From Wallemia ichthyophaga EXF-994 (lineage: Eukaryota; Basidiomycota; Wallemiomycetes; Wallemiales; Wallemiaceae), in the NCBI RefSeq assembly GCF_000400465.1, contig NW_008806275.1, positions 310,001-374,000 of the forward strand: DNA of 64,000 nt. Reading direction: 5' to 3'. Positions 49,102-63,177 of the stretch are shown piece after piece. Under the pieces are notes generated by a model that saw only the letters and a list, made by a program, of their open reading frames with translations, was not told the DNA's origin and did not search any database. Made by a program: the position numbers and the translations under genes. Every line of letters starts with the position of its first letter. Position 1 is the stretch's first letter.

Positions 49102-51080
49102 ATGGAGTGTAGTAGCGTTGACAATAATTTGAACAAGTTTTTATCAAATGATAATCAGGTTGTTAATGATCAATTCACTCGTAGAAGGACAGCTCATAAT
49201 CATTTCAAATCCACACACTATCAAAACTTGAAAGAAATCAACCAATTGGAACACAATGATAGATTCAAGTTCGATAAAGTCGGCCATCAACTTGATAACA
49301 TTTCAAATGAATGGATTACTCAGTTTAATCATTCAAATCACTCCCCTATTGAAAGAGTTAACAGTCAGTTCAATAATAATTGGTCAAATGAATTCATTCG
49401 GTCAAATGAATTCAAAATGTCTTCTTCTTCCCCTTCAACTTCCTCCTTCAAACAAAATTACGTCAATTTCAATCATCCTTATCAATATGATAGAAATTTG
49501 AATATTTTGAATGATTACAGTCAATTAAATGAAAAATCTAATTGGGATAAGCAATTTGATCAATTCAATAATCATCAACCTGTTGACATTCAACCTTCTT
49601 CACCAAATGATGATTTAGCTAAAACTGCTGCAGATTTAATTGACACTGTTCAGCCTCATAAACTCGAAAAATTCAAAAATTCAAACTTTTTCTCCTTGAT
49701 GAATGGTTTAGCAACAGGTAAGACTCAATTAGATCAAGATCAATTTGTTGATAACAACATATCTGACTGGTCAACTTCATTCATCGATAGTCAACAAACT
49801 AATCAACACGCTCATCATAATCAACAAATTCAACAAACTCAAACCTCTCAAAATCAGCAGTTCAACCCCTCCATCTTAAACGCACCTCCTCCTTACCACA
49901 AACTTTTCGGTATGTTCGACTCACCTTCGCCTACATCTGCAACCAACAAGGAATCTCTTCAAGATGGTAGCCTTGAGCAAGGTAGTGGTTCTGCCACTGG
50001 TGTGAGAGGTCCACAAGAAATTGAATGGGATAACTTTATTACTACTTTGGATTCTTTGGATTCTACTAACTCGCAGTATCTCACCTCAAATCATGTTAGC
50101 AGTGCACATTCTGATCTAAACCATTCACTTCAAAACCCTAAACAATGGTATCAACTTGGTATGTCTCAACAAGAAAATGAAAATGAACATGAAGCTATAC
50201 CCGCACTACTCAAAGCTGTTGAATTGGATGACAAGTTTGAGAATGCTTGGCTAGCTCTCTCGATTAGTTACACAAATGAATCAAATAAAGTTGAAGCTAT
50301 CAATGCAATTAAGAAATGGTTAATTGCCAAAAAAATTAATCTCAACTCAATTGATTACTCAGATAAAGATCATTTCCATTTAATTCAAATACTCTGCCAA
50401 ATGATCAGAGACAATATCAATCAAGACCAAATTCAACCAGATCTACAAGTAGCACTGGGTGTACTCTTCAGTCTCAATGAAGAATATGACAAATCCGTTG
50501 ATTGCTTTAGTACTGCTTTATCAATCAAACCAAACGCACGTCTTTATTTTGTTGACGACCTTAACTAACATACGTAATCAGGACTGGTTATTGCTTAATA
50601 GATTAGGTGCAACCCTCTCAAATAGTGGTAAATGTCAATCCTCACTTGAATACTATTATCGTGCATTGGAATTACATCCAACTTACGTTAGAGCAAAGTT
50701 CAATCTTGGTATAGCATTGATGAACATCAGGGTTCGTTCACTTGACTATTTCAGGTCTTTGCTAATTCTATTCGCTCTTCTAGGACTTTGAAGAAGCTAT
50801 TCAACAAATACTCTCTGCTGTTGATATACAATCTCAAGGTAATCAAGCCGATAAGAGTAGCCAATTTAATAATAATATGTGGGATACCCTTAAGAATTGC
50901 TTGCTGCAGTGAGTATTTTCTTGAAAGGACGTTAATTTTAATTGACAAAATGATTAGAATGCGCAAAAGTGAATTAATTCAATTGTGCAACGAGAAAGAC
51001 ATTGATGGTGAGTACATAATGATACAACAATTATATCTGACAAATTGAGCAAAGGATTTAGAAGACATTTCAATTTCTAA
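49102..51080 (+). CDS. PEX5: peroxisomal targeting signal 1 receptor PEX5
   Basis: Exons 49102-50535, 50582-50731, 50784-50908, 50958-51007 and 51055-51080 give 594 residues. PEX5 binds C-terminal SKL-type signals and carries cargo into peroxisomes. The start MECSSVDNNLNKFLS has the conserved N-terminal Cys used for export ubiquitination. Several WxxxF/Y-type motifs lie in the unstructured half (NEWITQF, NWSNEF, NWDKQF, DWSTSF). TPR repeats follow (WYQLGMSQQENENEHEAIPAL, WLLLNRLGATLSNSGK, YVRAKFNLGIALMNI), ending in DGFRRHFNF. Intron 1 begins with GC, not GT. The ATG at 49102 lies 96 bp from the divergent VPS53 start. Confidence 0.94.
50536..50581 (+). other. GC-AG intron in PEX5
   Basis: This 46-nt intron starts GCACGT and ends TCAG. 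It joins SIKPN to DWLLLNRLGATL in frame. Using the nearby GT at 50540 would break the TPR frame. Confidence 0.75.
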
Positions 51081-51086
51081 ACCTTT

Positions 51087-51917
51087 TCACCTTCTTGGCT
51101 TTTTGGGTAAGAATATTGAAGGCTGTGATGACATGGGTGGATTTAGAGGAGATTGGATTGTGTTTGATAGTGTTTTTAATGATGTATTTTTATCTGTTTT
51201 GCTTTTGATTGATGTACTATTGTTTCTATCATTCGGCTTCTTAATAACCTTGATAGAGGTTGAAACAGATGGTGATTTTGTTCGCTTTGTTGATGATGAC
51301 GTGAATGAAGTAGGCTTACTGATATTTGATAGGGTTGAAGGAGAGTTTGATACCTCAGGAGCTTTCGATGTAACTTTTCTTTTAAAGGGTTTTAAAAACC
51401 TATTATTTTTACCTGCGGAGGTCATTTTGGCTTCATTCATTGACTTTTGATAGAGTGATGAATCTTATTTTGGTTGTAAGTGATGAATAGGGTTTATGTT
51501 AGTGAAACACTTACTAGAAGACTTGTGACGTTTAGATGGAATATCATTTGTGAACATAGTTTGACGTTTTAGCCTCTCGTTTTGAACGTCTTGTTGTTTG
51601 AGTCTTAGTCTTTGTGCAGCAGTGTTCAACAAAGAGGACTGATTAGATTCAACTTGTAGGAAGAGCTGCCTCCAAGAATCAGGTGAGTGAGATAAGTCCT
51701 GATAATGCTTAGGGAAGGATTGCTTGAATACTTTAAACCAAATTTCATCATCATGGTGAATCAATGAAGGAGTATTAGATTCTAGTGTCTTTAATTGATT
51801 GCTATTGCAGTTGATCAGGATATGTTTGATGAGATCATACGGAGTATCGCCAATGTCAGATAGAGTGTGCAGGTAATTCAGAATGCATTTTGACGAATAA
51901 AATTTTAAGCTTTTCAT
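51087..51917 (-). CDS. elongin A-like protein
   Basis: Minus-strand exons 51515-51917 and 51087-51463 give 259 residues. Elongin A proteins act with elongin C in transcription elongation and in cullin ligases for stalled RNA polymerase II. The N-terminus has the elongin A/F-box-like pattern: LHTLSDIGDTPYDLIKHIL, then LIHHDDEIWFKVFKQSFP and SWRQLFLQ. After the intron, NSSLYQKSMNEAK and KNNRFLKPFKRK fit the family, followed by a Ser/Thr/Lys-rich tail ending LPKKPRR. Its ATG overlaps the stop of the upstream MZM1 gene. Its 3' end is 6 bp from the PEX5 stop. Confidence 0.8.
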
Positions 51918-52294
51918 TTGATTGATTTCTTAATTTTGTCCAGAGATGGTGGTTGGGATATTGTAGAGTTATCACCTAATTCAGTATAAGGAGTAAAGTG
52001 TAAATTAAAATTATTGTTGTCCTGTAGCTCAGCTTGAACAATGTTCTTCCGTAAGATATCGCTGACTTCGGATAGTTGATTTAATTGAGATTGTTGCTGT
52101 GAAGCGTCTAAATGTGGTAGATTGTAGAACTTATCCCTAATGACCAACTTGGATTGACGTATTGCTTGATTGTCGCCTGTGAAGGAATGGGCTGAGTTAT
52201 GCAGCACCGGAGTGAGACCAACACACACACCTTTAAAAGTTATATTTATAGATTTCAATAAATTTTTGTAGATGGCTTTGAAATTACTTGACAT
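51914..52294 (-). CDS. MZM1: LYR-motif mitochondrial protein MZM1/LYRM7-like, complex III assembly
   Basis: Minus-strand exons 52231-52294 and 51914-52176 give 108 residues. MZM1/LYRM7 holds the Rieske iron-sulfur protein before its insertion into complex III in the mitochondrial matrix. The N-terminal helix FKAIYKNLLKSINITFKG has an IYK in the LYR place. After the 54-nt intron, QAIRQSKLVIRDKFYNLP and EVSDILRKNIVQAEL follow the family pattern. The gene is divergent from RSP5 with 96 bp between starts. Its TGA shares bases with the elongin A ATG. Confidence 0.75.
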   Translation of the reverse strand: MSSNFKAIYKNLLKSINITFKGVCVGLTPVLHNSAHSFTGDNQAIRQSKLVIRDKFYNLPHLDASQQQSQLNQLSEVSDILRKNIVQAELQDNNNFNLHFTPYTELGDNSTISQPPSLDKIKKSIK

Positions 52295-52390
52295 TGATAT
52301 TTATTTAAATTTTATATTTTTTATTTAGCCCAACGCAACGCAACGGTTGATTAAATGTCGATTGCTTAGTCTGTTTCTCTTAAACTAAAA

Positions 52391-54891
52391 ATGTCAAATA
52401 CGTCTAATCTACAACGGTTGAATAACAAGACTATTAGGCTTACTGGTGAGCGATACTGTATACTCACGTTACTCACGTTACTCACGCTTCCCTCACTCCA
52501 CAGTCGTCGCAGCCGATGGCGTTGTCAAGAGAGACGTCTTCAAGCTCCCTGATCCATTCGCAGTGATCACCGTCGATGGCTCACAAACACATACAACTTC
52601 AGTTATCAAGAAAACTCTCAACCCGTACTGGAATGAGAGTTTCGATATTCAAGTCAAAGACTCCTCAGTTATCGCTGTACAGGTATTCGACCAAAGAAAG
52701 TTTAAACGTCGCGACCAAGGCTTTCTAGGCGTTATTAATTTAAAAGTTACGGATGTTTTGGACCTTGATATCGGTGGAACTGAAATGAGAACTTTTGAAT
52801 TGAAAAAGTCAAATGATAACCTAATCGTTCATGGAAAGCTTATTCTTTACTTGAGCTCAAACGTTTCAAACCCTATACCCCCTGCAAATATCAATAGCAC
52901 TAACAACTCTACCAACAATACAAATACTTCAGGTACTTCTACTCCTCCAACTTCTACTAACCCCCCTCCTATCAATTCCTCCAACTCTGCTACTTCTCTT
53001 GCAGGTCCTTCAAACAATCTCGATTCTTCTCTTCCAACTCACTCTCAAGCTACTTCTCCCGTTGATCCTTCAAGGCAATTACCTCCAAACATTTCCTCAA
53101 ACGTTGGTAGACAATTCGATCCGCATGAGGATCAATATGGCTCTTTACCCTCCGGTTGGGAACGTAGAACTGATCACTTAGGTAGAACTTATTACGTCGA
53201 TCATAATACTAGAACCACCACTTGGAATAGGCCTAATAATCTCTCTACGTCTGTAAATAATCAATCTGCTGAGCGCAGAGCTATGGATTCAAGGGCTCTA
53301 CCTGACGACGTTTTAAATGCTACCAGTAGACCTGCTCCTTCAAATTCTAATCTAGCTGCTATGCTTAACAATGGCCCTTCAAATACTCAATCTGGCCAAG
53401 GTCCTCTACCTGCTGGTTGGGAGCAACGTTTCACAGCTGAAGGTAGACCTTACTTCGTTGATCATAACACAAGAACTACTACTTGGGTTGATCCAAGACG
53501 CCAACAATTACTAAGAGTTCTAGGTCCAAATGGTAATAATCTCTCTGTACAACAGCATACTGTTTCTCAACTTGGCCCTCTACCATCTGGTTGGGAAATG
53601 AGGTTAACTTCAACTGCTAGAGTTTATTTCGTTGATCACAATACTAAAACTACTACCTGGGATGACCCAAGGTTGCCTTCTTCCCTCGATCAAAACGTTC
53701 CTCAATACAAACGTGATTTCAGAAGAAAATTAATTTACTTTAGATCGCAACCTGCACTTAGGCCAATTCCAAATCAATGTCACATCAAGGTTAGACGTAA
53801 TCACATCTTTGAAGATAGTTATGCTGAAATAATGCGTCAAACTCCAAATGATTTGAAGAAGAGACTTATGATAAAGTTTGAAGGCGAAGATGGTTTAGAT
53901 TATGGTGGTGTTTCGAGAGAATTCTTCTTCTTACTTTCACATGAGCTCTTCTCTCCATTATATTGCTTATTTGAGTACAGTGCTCATGACAATTATACTC
54001 TACAGATTAATCCAAACTCTTCAATTAATCCTGAGCATCTCAATTACTTTAAATTCATTGGTCGTTGTGTTGGTTTAGCTATCTTCCATAGAAGGTTTTT
54101 AGATGCTTACTTTATCACATCATTATATAAGATGATTTTGAACAAACGTATCGGATTACAGGATTTGGAATCCGTTGATGCCGAATTACACAGATCAATG
54201 TCATGGATACTCGATAATGATATCACTGACATTTTAGATAACAACTTTGTCGCAGACGTCGAAACTTTTGGTGAAATTCAATCTGTTCCTCTTAAAGAAG
54301 GTGGTGAAGATGTTGAATTAAACGAATCAAATAAGAAAGAATATGTTGATCTCATGGTTCAATTCAGAATCGTTACAAGGGTTAAAGATCAATTCGAAGC
54401 TTTTATGTCTGGATTCAAAGAGTTAATACCACAAGATTTAATCAATGTTTTCGATGAGAGAGAATTAGAATTACTGATTGGTGGTATGGCGGAAATTGAT
54501 ATAGAAGATTGGAAGAAGCATACTGACTACCGTGGTTATACCGAGTCAGATCAGGTTGTTCAGTGGTTTTGGAATGTCGTGAAAAATTGGCCAACTGAAA
54601 AGAAATCTAGATTGTTACAATTCACTACTGGTACTTCAAGAATACCTGTCAATGGTTTCAAAGATTTACAAGGATCCGATGGTCCTCGTAGATTTACTAT
54701 TGAAAAGGCTGGTGAAATTAATCATTTACCAAAATCACATACCTGTTTCAATAGAGTGCGTTTTCTTATTGATTCTCAAATGCGAATTAACCGCTCTGTA
54801 GATTGACTTGCCTCCTTATCGGAATTTTGAAGCATTAGATCAAAAGCTAAGTACGGCTGTTGAAGAAACTCTTGGATTTGCAGTCGAATAG
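52391..54891 (+). CDS. RSP5: HECT-type ubiquitin ligase RSP5/NEDD4
   Basis: Exons 52391-52445, 52504-54755 and 54802-54891 give 798 residues. It ubiquitinates plasma-membrane and endosomal cargo. A C2 domain is at residues of about 10-140 ([15 protein letters not shown]). A Ser/Asn/Pro linker follows, then three WW domains ([54 protein letters not shown]). The HECT domain has the catalytic Cys in KSHTCFNR, just before the last intron, and ends [20 protein letters not shown]. The last intron has a GTGCGT donor. A 9-nt repeat (TACTCACGT) occurs about three times inside intron 1. Confidence 0.97.
52461..52486. repeat. 9-nt tandem repeat inside RSP5 intron 1
   Basis: TACTCACGT occurs twice in tandem, followed by TACTCACG. 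It expands an otherwise small intron. Confidence 0.8.
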
Positions 54892-55374
54892 ATTATCATA
54901 ACGTTATAATATCAATGATATTTTATGTCCTTAACGCATCTAAATTACTTTCAACTTTCAACTCATATTCTTGTATTCACATTTAAATCATCTATCTCAT
55001 TGTAACTGGTTTTAGCAAACTCATTGTGCTTCTTAGGGTTACATGACTGCAAAGATGGAGATTGACTAGTACACTATTGAGTCAAACATGATAAGAGTAT
55101 GGCATTAGGCAATCTCTCAAAGTAAAACTGAAATGTTATAAGCAGCTCCATCACGCGCAAAGCTGAGTAGTTCGGATTATGATTAAAGTGAACGCCAGAT
55201 GGGTCTGCCATCTCAAAAACCACGCTGGGATCACATCAATCGAGGCGTTCCATGTGAAGGCAAAACGTCATGAATGTGGACAATTATGTAAAGCAAAGGA
55301 CTTTTTTGACCACAGCAAAATGCTTCTCTCCTGGCATACGCATGTGTTATTATCGCATATATTATGCGCACATC
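54892..55374. other. intergenic region downstream of RSP5
   Basis: About 480 bp with no convincing gene. Short ORFs here (for example from 55179) show no family match. Its right part may be the unrecognisable beginning of the decayed dehydrogenase fragment. Confidence 0.35.
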
Positions 55375-55611
55375 ATCAAGGCTGTCGCACTAGGTGCTAA
55401 GGCGGTCGTTATAAGCAGACCGTTCATCTACGCTTACTCGGCGTATGGAGAGGAAGGAATGGATCGGGCAATGGAGATAGTGGGCGATGAGTTTGAGACG
55501 TGCTTGAGATTGCTCGGCGCTAGGTCACACCGGATATGGTAATTGATCTCATCTCGGAAGCGCTGATATACCCAAATATTACCTCTTTACTGGAAATTAC
55601 GAGAGATTGAG
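55375..55611 (+). pseudogene. fragment of an FMN-dependent alpha-hydroxy-acid dehydrogenase (cytochrome b2/lactate oxidase family)
   Basis: About 45 codons from 55372 (IIKAVALGAKAVVISRPFIY, then AYSAYGEEGMDRAMEI and GDEFETCLRLLGAR) match the C-terminal part of FMN-dependent dehydrogenases. That part has the GAKAVxIxRPF phosphate-binding stretch and the GEEG helix. The frame then stops at 55540. Shifting frame near 55525 gives VTPDMVIDLISEAL, the expected continuation, so a frameshift is present. Upstream of 55370 the flavin domain is not recognisable, and no active-site His or start is seen. It is a decayed gene end at the border of the AT-rich region. Confidence 0.75.
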
Positions 55612-58600
55612 TGGATCAAATGGTAAGATGAGCAAGCTGTATGGAATTAATTATATTTATACATTATAATTGGTTCATGAGGTCTTGATGACTGCTTCCG
55701 ATGCTAATGATGTCATATGTATATGGGGATTTTATCCATTTAAAGCGTCCTCAGCAATCTCAAAATCAGCCAAAATAAACGCAGTATCGAATTGCTTGAC
55801 TTTCCCTGATACCACCAGTTACAGCCATCTAATAACTGTGCGTACGCAATCAGCCGCGTAACTAGGAGCGAGGGTAGTCGAGTTTGTGAAACACGAAAAG
55901 CAAGCCGCAAGCCAAGTATTTTTCGGTCGCCGCTGCGGTATTTAAGTGGACCACACTCTTTTCCTCTTTTCCTTGCGGTAAAACTTCTTGGGGGCCATAG
56001 TAAGTCGGGATAATCCTTTCCTTGTAAATAATTTGCGCAACTCCTAGTAAGCTTCATCTCACTCGTTCAAAATCTCTCTGACCTTCAACTTAGACGTGGC
56101 AGTCCGTTTAAAGTCCACTTCGAGCGATACTCCTGGTATGTTTGCTATCATCACCAGGTCTATCTAACATCAACTATCAAGGAGAGGCAGTCCGCAGATA
56201 AGCGTATCGACAGATATTACAGAATCATCATTATGTTTTGGGATTACCAGGCATCCTAGCTCCATCATTGTACTACTCATTAATTCAATATTCAATATTG
56301 TGCTTTTGGTCTGCAAAGCTAAGTGAACACCACGCAAAGCGATAAGCGAGACATTTACGTGCACAAGGAAATGAAAATATTTCGAAAATTTCTTTTTACC
56401 GTTAAATTATCGCAATTTACGTGTTTGTTATACAACTCAATAACCAAAATGAGCGATAAAAAAAGAAAGCAAAGGTGTCAAAAATGGTTGAGCAGAGTTA
56501 ATTCAGGTCAAATTACGTAAAAACAGGAAAGTGATATACTGAATCACTATCCGAAGTGCCTGCAAAAGGTTCAGTGAAAAGTGGGCGGGAGAAGAAAGCG
56601 TTCTTAGCTAGCTTGTAAGCTTAAGTACATATTAGAAGTATTTCGGTTGCACAGGCTACCTTAAAAAGTCTTTCCGACGGAAAACCGCTCGCTCATTTCG
56701 TCAGCGGCTTTCGGACAACATTAAATCAAATTTCAAGCATTCTTTGCAAATCTGTCCGAAAGACTTGCTCAAAGAAATGGCCAGAAATGAAAATGTAAAA
56801 CTTTTAACGTGAACCTCTAGACCAGAAAAGATTGTTTCATAACATGACAAATTAAGCCTAAAGTTTACTTTAACTTCTGAAAACATTGTACTGGTTCCCA
56901 AAAACACGTAGAAATCAATTACGGAAAGTATATTATATGGCAATTATGTTGAAATCAAAGAGTCGAAAACGGCTTTCACTTTAGATATTCAATCTGACGG
57001 CCAAATGTATCATGTAAAATAATCTGATTACCCGAAGGTCATTAATCTGAAGGTGAGCTGAAGAGTACCTCGTTTAGACCCCTAATTTTATGCACTTCAT
57101 GAGGACTTCAACTAATTCAACATGGCAATGGACCAAGTAATCCAAAAAGTGCGTCAGATCAGTCCGAAAAAAATTATAAGAAAGTGAGTCATAAATATCA
57201 TTCATTTGGGCTTTTCTCAACATATTAGTATAATGATGCAGGTCCGATCATTGTAAGATTATTAATACTGAGATGTTTTGGCATGTCGAACTGCAGACGA
57301 GTGATCGTCAAAGCTCGCAGACCTACACTGTTACATGGAAGACATAGCCTTCGTCGAGAAATGTTGAATCATAACAATTTTAAGTTTGACTTTTTTAATT
57401 CATTAAGCAAACAGAAATGATCAGAATGAAAACACACATCATTATCACCTCGCATGTGGGTACCCAACTATGAAACAACCCATGGATGAAACAATATGTC
57501 AGGAAGGTAAATCTCACGTCAAAATGGTTGTTTCAACCGTACCTCAACGGTAAACCTTATACAGAACCAACATTTTGGGAACGGTATATGTAACAAGTGG
57601 TTGATTAGATTAAAAGAGTACAATGTGTAACGCAAAGCAAATAGGGTAATAAACGCTTTACAATGTTTCCTGGGATTTCCTGAAATCACGAAAGAAATAT
57701 TGAAACACAAAACTTAAAAGTTAAATTTGAGGTAGGCATTCGTTGTTTTGAAGTAGCATTAAAATGGTAAGGGATGGATAGTTGTATTTGCATTGTTAAT
57801 TCCGATAACGTTTTTATGCATGATAATTTCAGTTCAAGCAGTTATTTAATGATTGTAAACCTAACATGCTGTTTACGGGTAAATTAGCCTTTTCTTTACC
57901 TCATTTGAAATTGATGATAAGGAATATCTGGATCTTCAAAGAACAGAATTTTAATATGTCGTTTCAGCAGGAACCTTCAATGAAACGATAATACTAACTT
58001 TCCTTGAACAGCAACATGTCGTTCCTGTCACGTGTTACAAAATTAGAAATACTGTCTACGAACGTAATGTTATGGGTAGTCAAAGTTGTGTAAAGTTTGC
58101 ATTAAAATAAGCAGAAAATACGACCGAAACGGATATCATGTTAGACGAATCATGATGATTCCTTCAAGAAATGGTATGACATTGATATGCTAAGATTCAC
58201 AACATTTATTGATGTAATTGGAGATCAATGTAAGCTACCATCAGATTCTTTATTACAATGCAGCGAGACTATTTTTCAAAATGTCACTCTTAGAAACAGA
58301 TAGTCGATTAGCTAAATTCGGAGAATGGATAAATTAAGATATCTGTTGGCTCTATTGATTGTTTCTCTTGCATTGCTGTTCATCTCGAATTTAGAATCTT
58401 CGTGGTAATTAAATTTGCTGTAAAATGAAACTTTAAGCATATCTAAATTTAATGTGGATTATTTATTTGTTGGTTTTCTTAAGAGTCGTACTTTAAATGC
58501 TATATTGAAATCTTAAAATACTTGTTTTCGTGAAGATCCTTTTACGCGTGGCTTCGAAAGAATTGAAACAAACGTTTTATTTATCTACAAAAGTCGTTTT

Positions 58601-60108
58601 ATATCAGTTTTTTGTTTTTTTTGAATGGACTGTTTTGAATTTTAACTTTAAAGTCGAGTCAATCTGTCAAATTGGAATGTTTTTCAAACAGAACACCCCA
58701 CCTTTCACTGCCAGGGCTTTTTATGTGTCACATTTCGAATACAATTTCATTAATAAAGCCGCAGCCTAAAGCTTAGGTTAATATACCTAATTTTCATGCA
58801 CGGTATCAATGGAAGTATAACTAGCTCTATCTGATAGATCATTCCTATGATTCACTTTCTTTTTCAACAGTTTGGGTGTTTTGTACCAACTATACCTTTG
58901 TCCCGTTTTTACTAATGCATTTGAATCTGTTTAGCTATATAATTTAACAAAATTTTGTCTTAATAATGAATACATTTTAAAAAACTCTTTTACTGAAGAT
59001 TCTGAAATTCTAAACAAATAGGGACATAGACGCTTTATCGAGATGACACAGATGAATGTATTAAATAAAGCTTTTTCGCCCACTTTATCTGCGGGATTCA
59101 AAACTTATTTAATGCTGTTCTTTCTCAATCGCGGTTTGAGATACTTATGTTTATTGGTTGTTCAACGTAAAGTTAACAAACTTACCTGAAATTTCAAGTC
59201 ATCAGCATAGAAACACAAAAACCGAATACTATATTTACTGCCTGTGCGAACTTTCCGCAAAAGCCAATTACACTGAAACTCACGTTATTATGATGCCTTT
59301 CTGTCATTCTTAGTTGTTCAATAAATAATTTACTGGTTTATGTCATTTGCCTTTTGACAAGTGTCTATATGTACTCAACATACAAGTCAATTAACTCTTG
59401 CGGCTTTTCAGGAATTGATCTTGCTTTTCCACTGATTAAATTACAATACAATTGTTCGAAATCACCAGCGCCATTGACGTTTAAGTTGGTGTTATTTGTT
59501 GCACCAAACCTCAGTCTATCATGTGTTGAAAGTTGTTGTGTTCACCGCAGCTTTAGTTTCCGAATTGGTGACCTGGTTAATAAGAAGCGAGAAATGCGTA
59601 CAGGTAAAGGCGTTTATGTATATTGGATTCTTCATGACAAAAAATAGTATGTGGACAAATATCCCAAGCATACTCTTTTGGGCCTCTTTACTATCTTACA
59701 ACAGCTTTATACACGAGTTTGGAAACCGGTTTTTTTGTTCCATTTCCGTATGCCCTTTTTGATCAATACAATCAAGTTTACCATTTAATTTCCGTACTCT
59801 TCAGCCCACTTTTTAGATTCCTTACGTCAACTTGATTGAAATGCATTGAACTTTATACGTGATGGTTTTCAATAGTGGGATGCAGTGCGGTAATTCGTAG
59901 CTCTAAAACATTATTTCTTTGGTGTTAGGGATGCGAAACTAATGCTACACTCTCTATGTTCGAAGTATTTGATTACATGTATTGGTTTTATGATATCGTG
60001 ATGAAGACGATAAGGATTTTAGCGGATTTGTGATTATTTTAATAAATAGCTAAAATTACTTCCAACAATGTGCTTAATGTGAAGCAACATTAATTATAAG
60101 ACATGACT
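55612..60108. other. 4.5 kb AT-rich gene-free region
   Basis: This is the largest gap in the window. By eye its GC content is clearly lower than that of the flanking genes (roughly 30 percent in sampled lines). ORFs are short, unspliced and unlike any family I know. Several small inverted repeats lie near 56671-56762. No tRNA, transposase or terminal repeat was recognised. Possible identities are a regional centromere core, heavily mutated mobile DNA or a long non-coding locus. Confidence 0.6.
56671..56762. repeat. cluster of inverted repeats with a TCCG/CGGA core
   Basis: TTTCCGACGGAAA at 56671-56683 is a perfect palindrome around one base. CTTTCGGAC at 56708-56716 is the reverse complement of GTCCGAAAG at 56754-56762, so the segment between them can form a 9-bp stem. 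Confidence 0.7.
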
Positions 60109-63155
<3,047 letters not shown>

Positions 63156-63177
63156 CGTCACTCTGATAGACGCAATC

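Noticed and set aside
58530-58769. 79-codon ORF in the AT-rich region
   Set aside because: Phe/Lys-rich translation typical of AT-rich non-coding DNA; no recognisable feature.
59453-59470. B-box-like GTTCGAAATC in the AT-rich region
   Set aside because: No stem pairing and no upstream A box at tRNA distance.
59354-59647. 97-codon ORF in the AT-rich region
   Set aside because: Length is possible by chance, with no domain, no splice context and no conserved motif.
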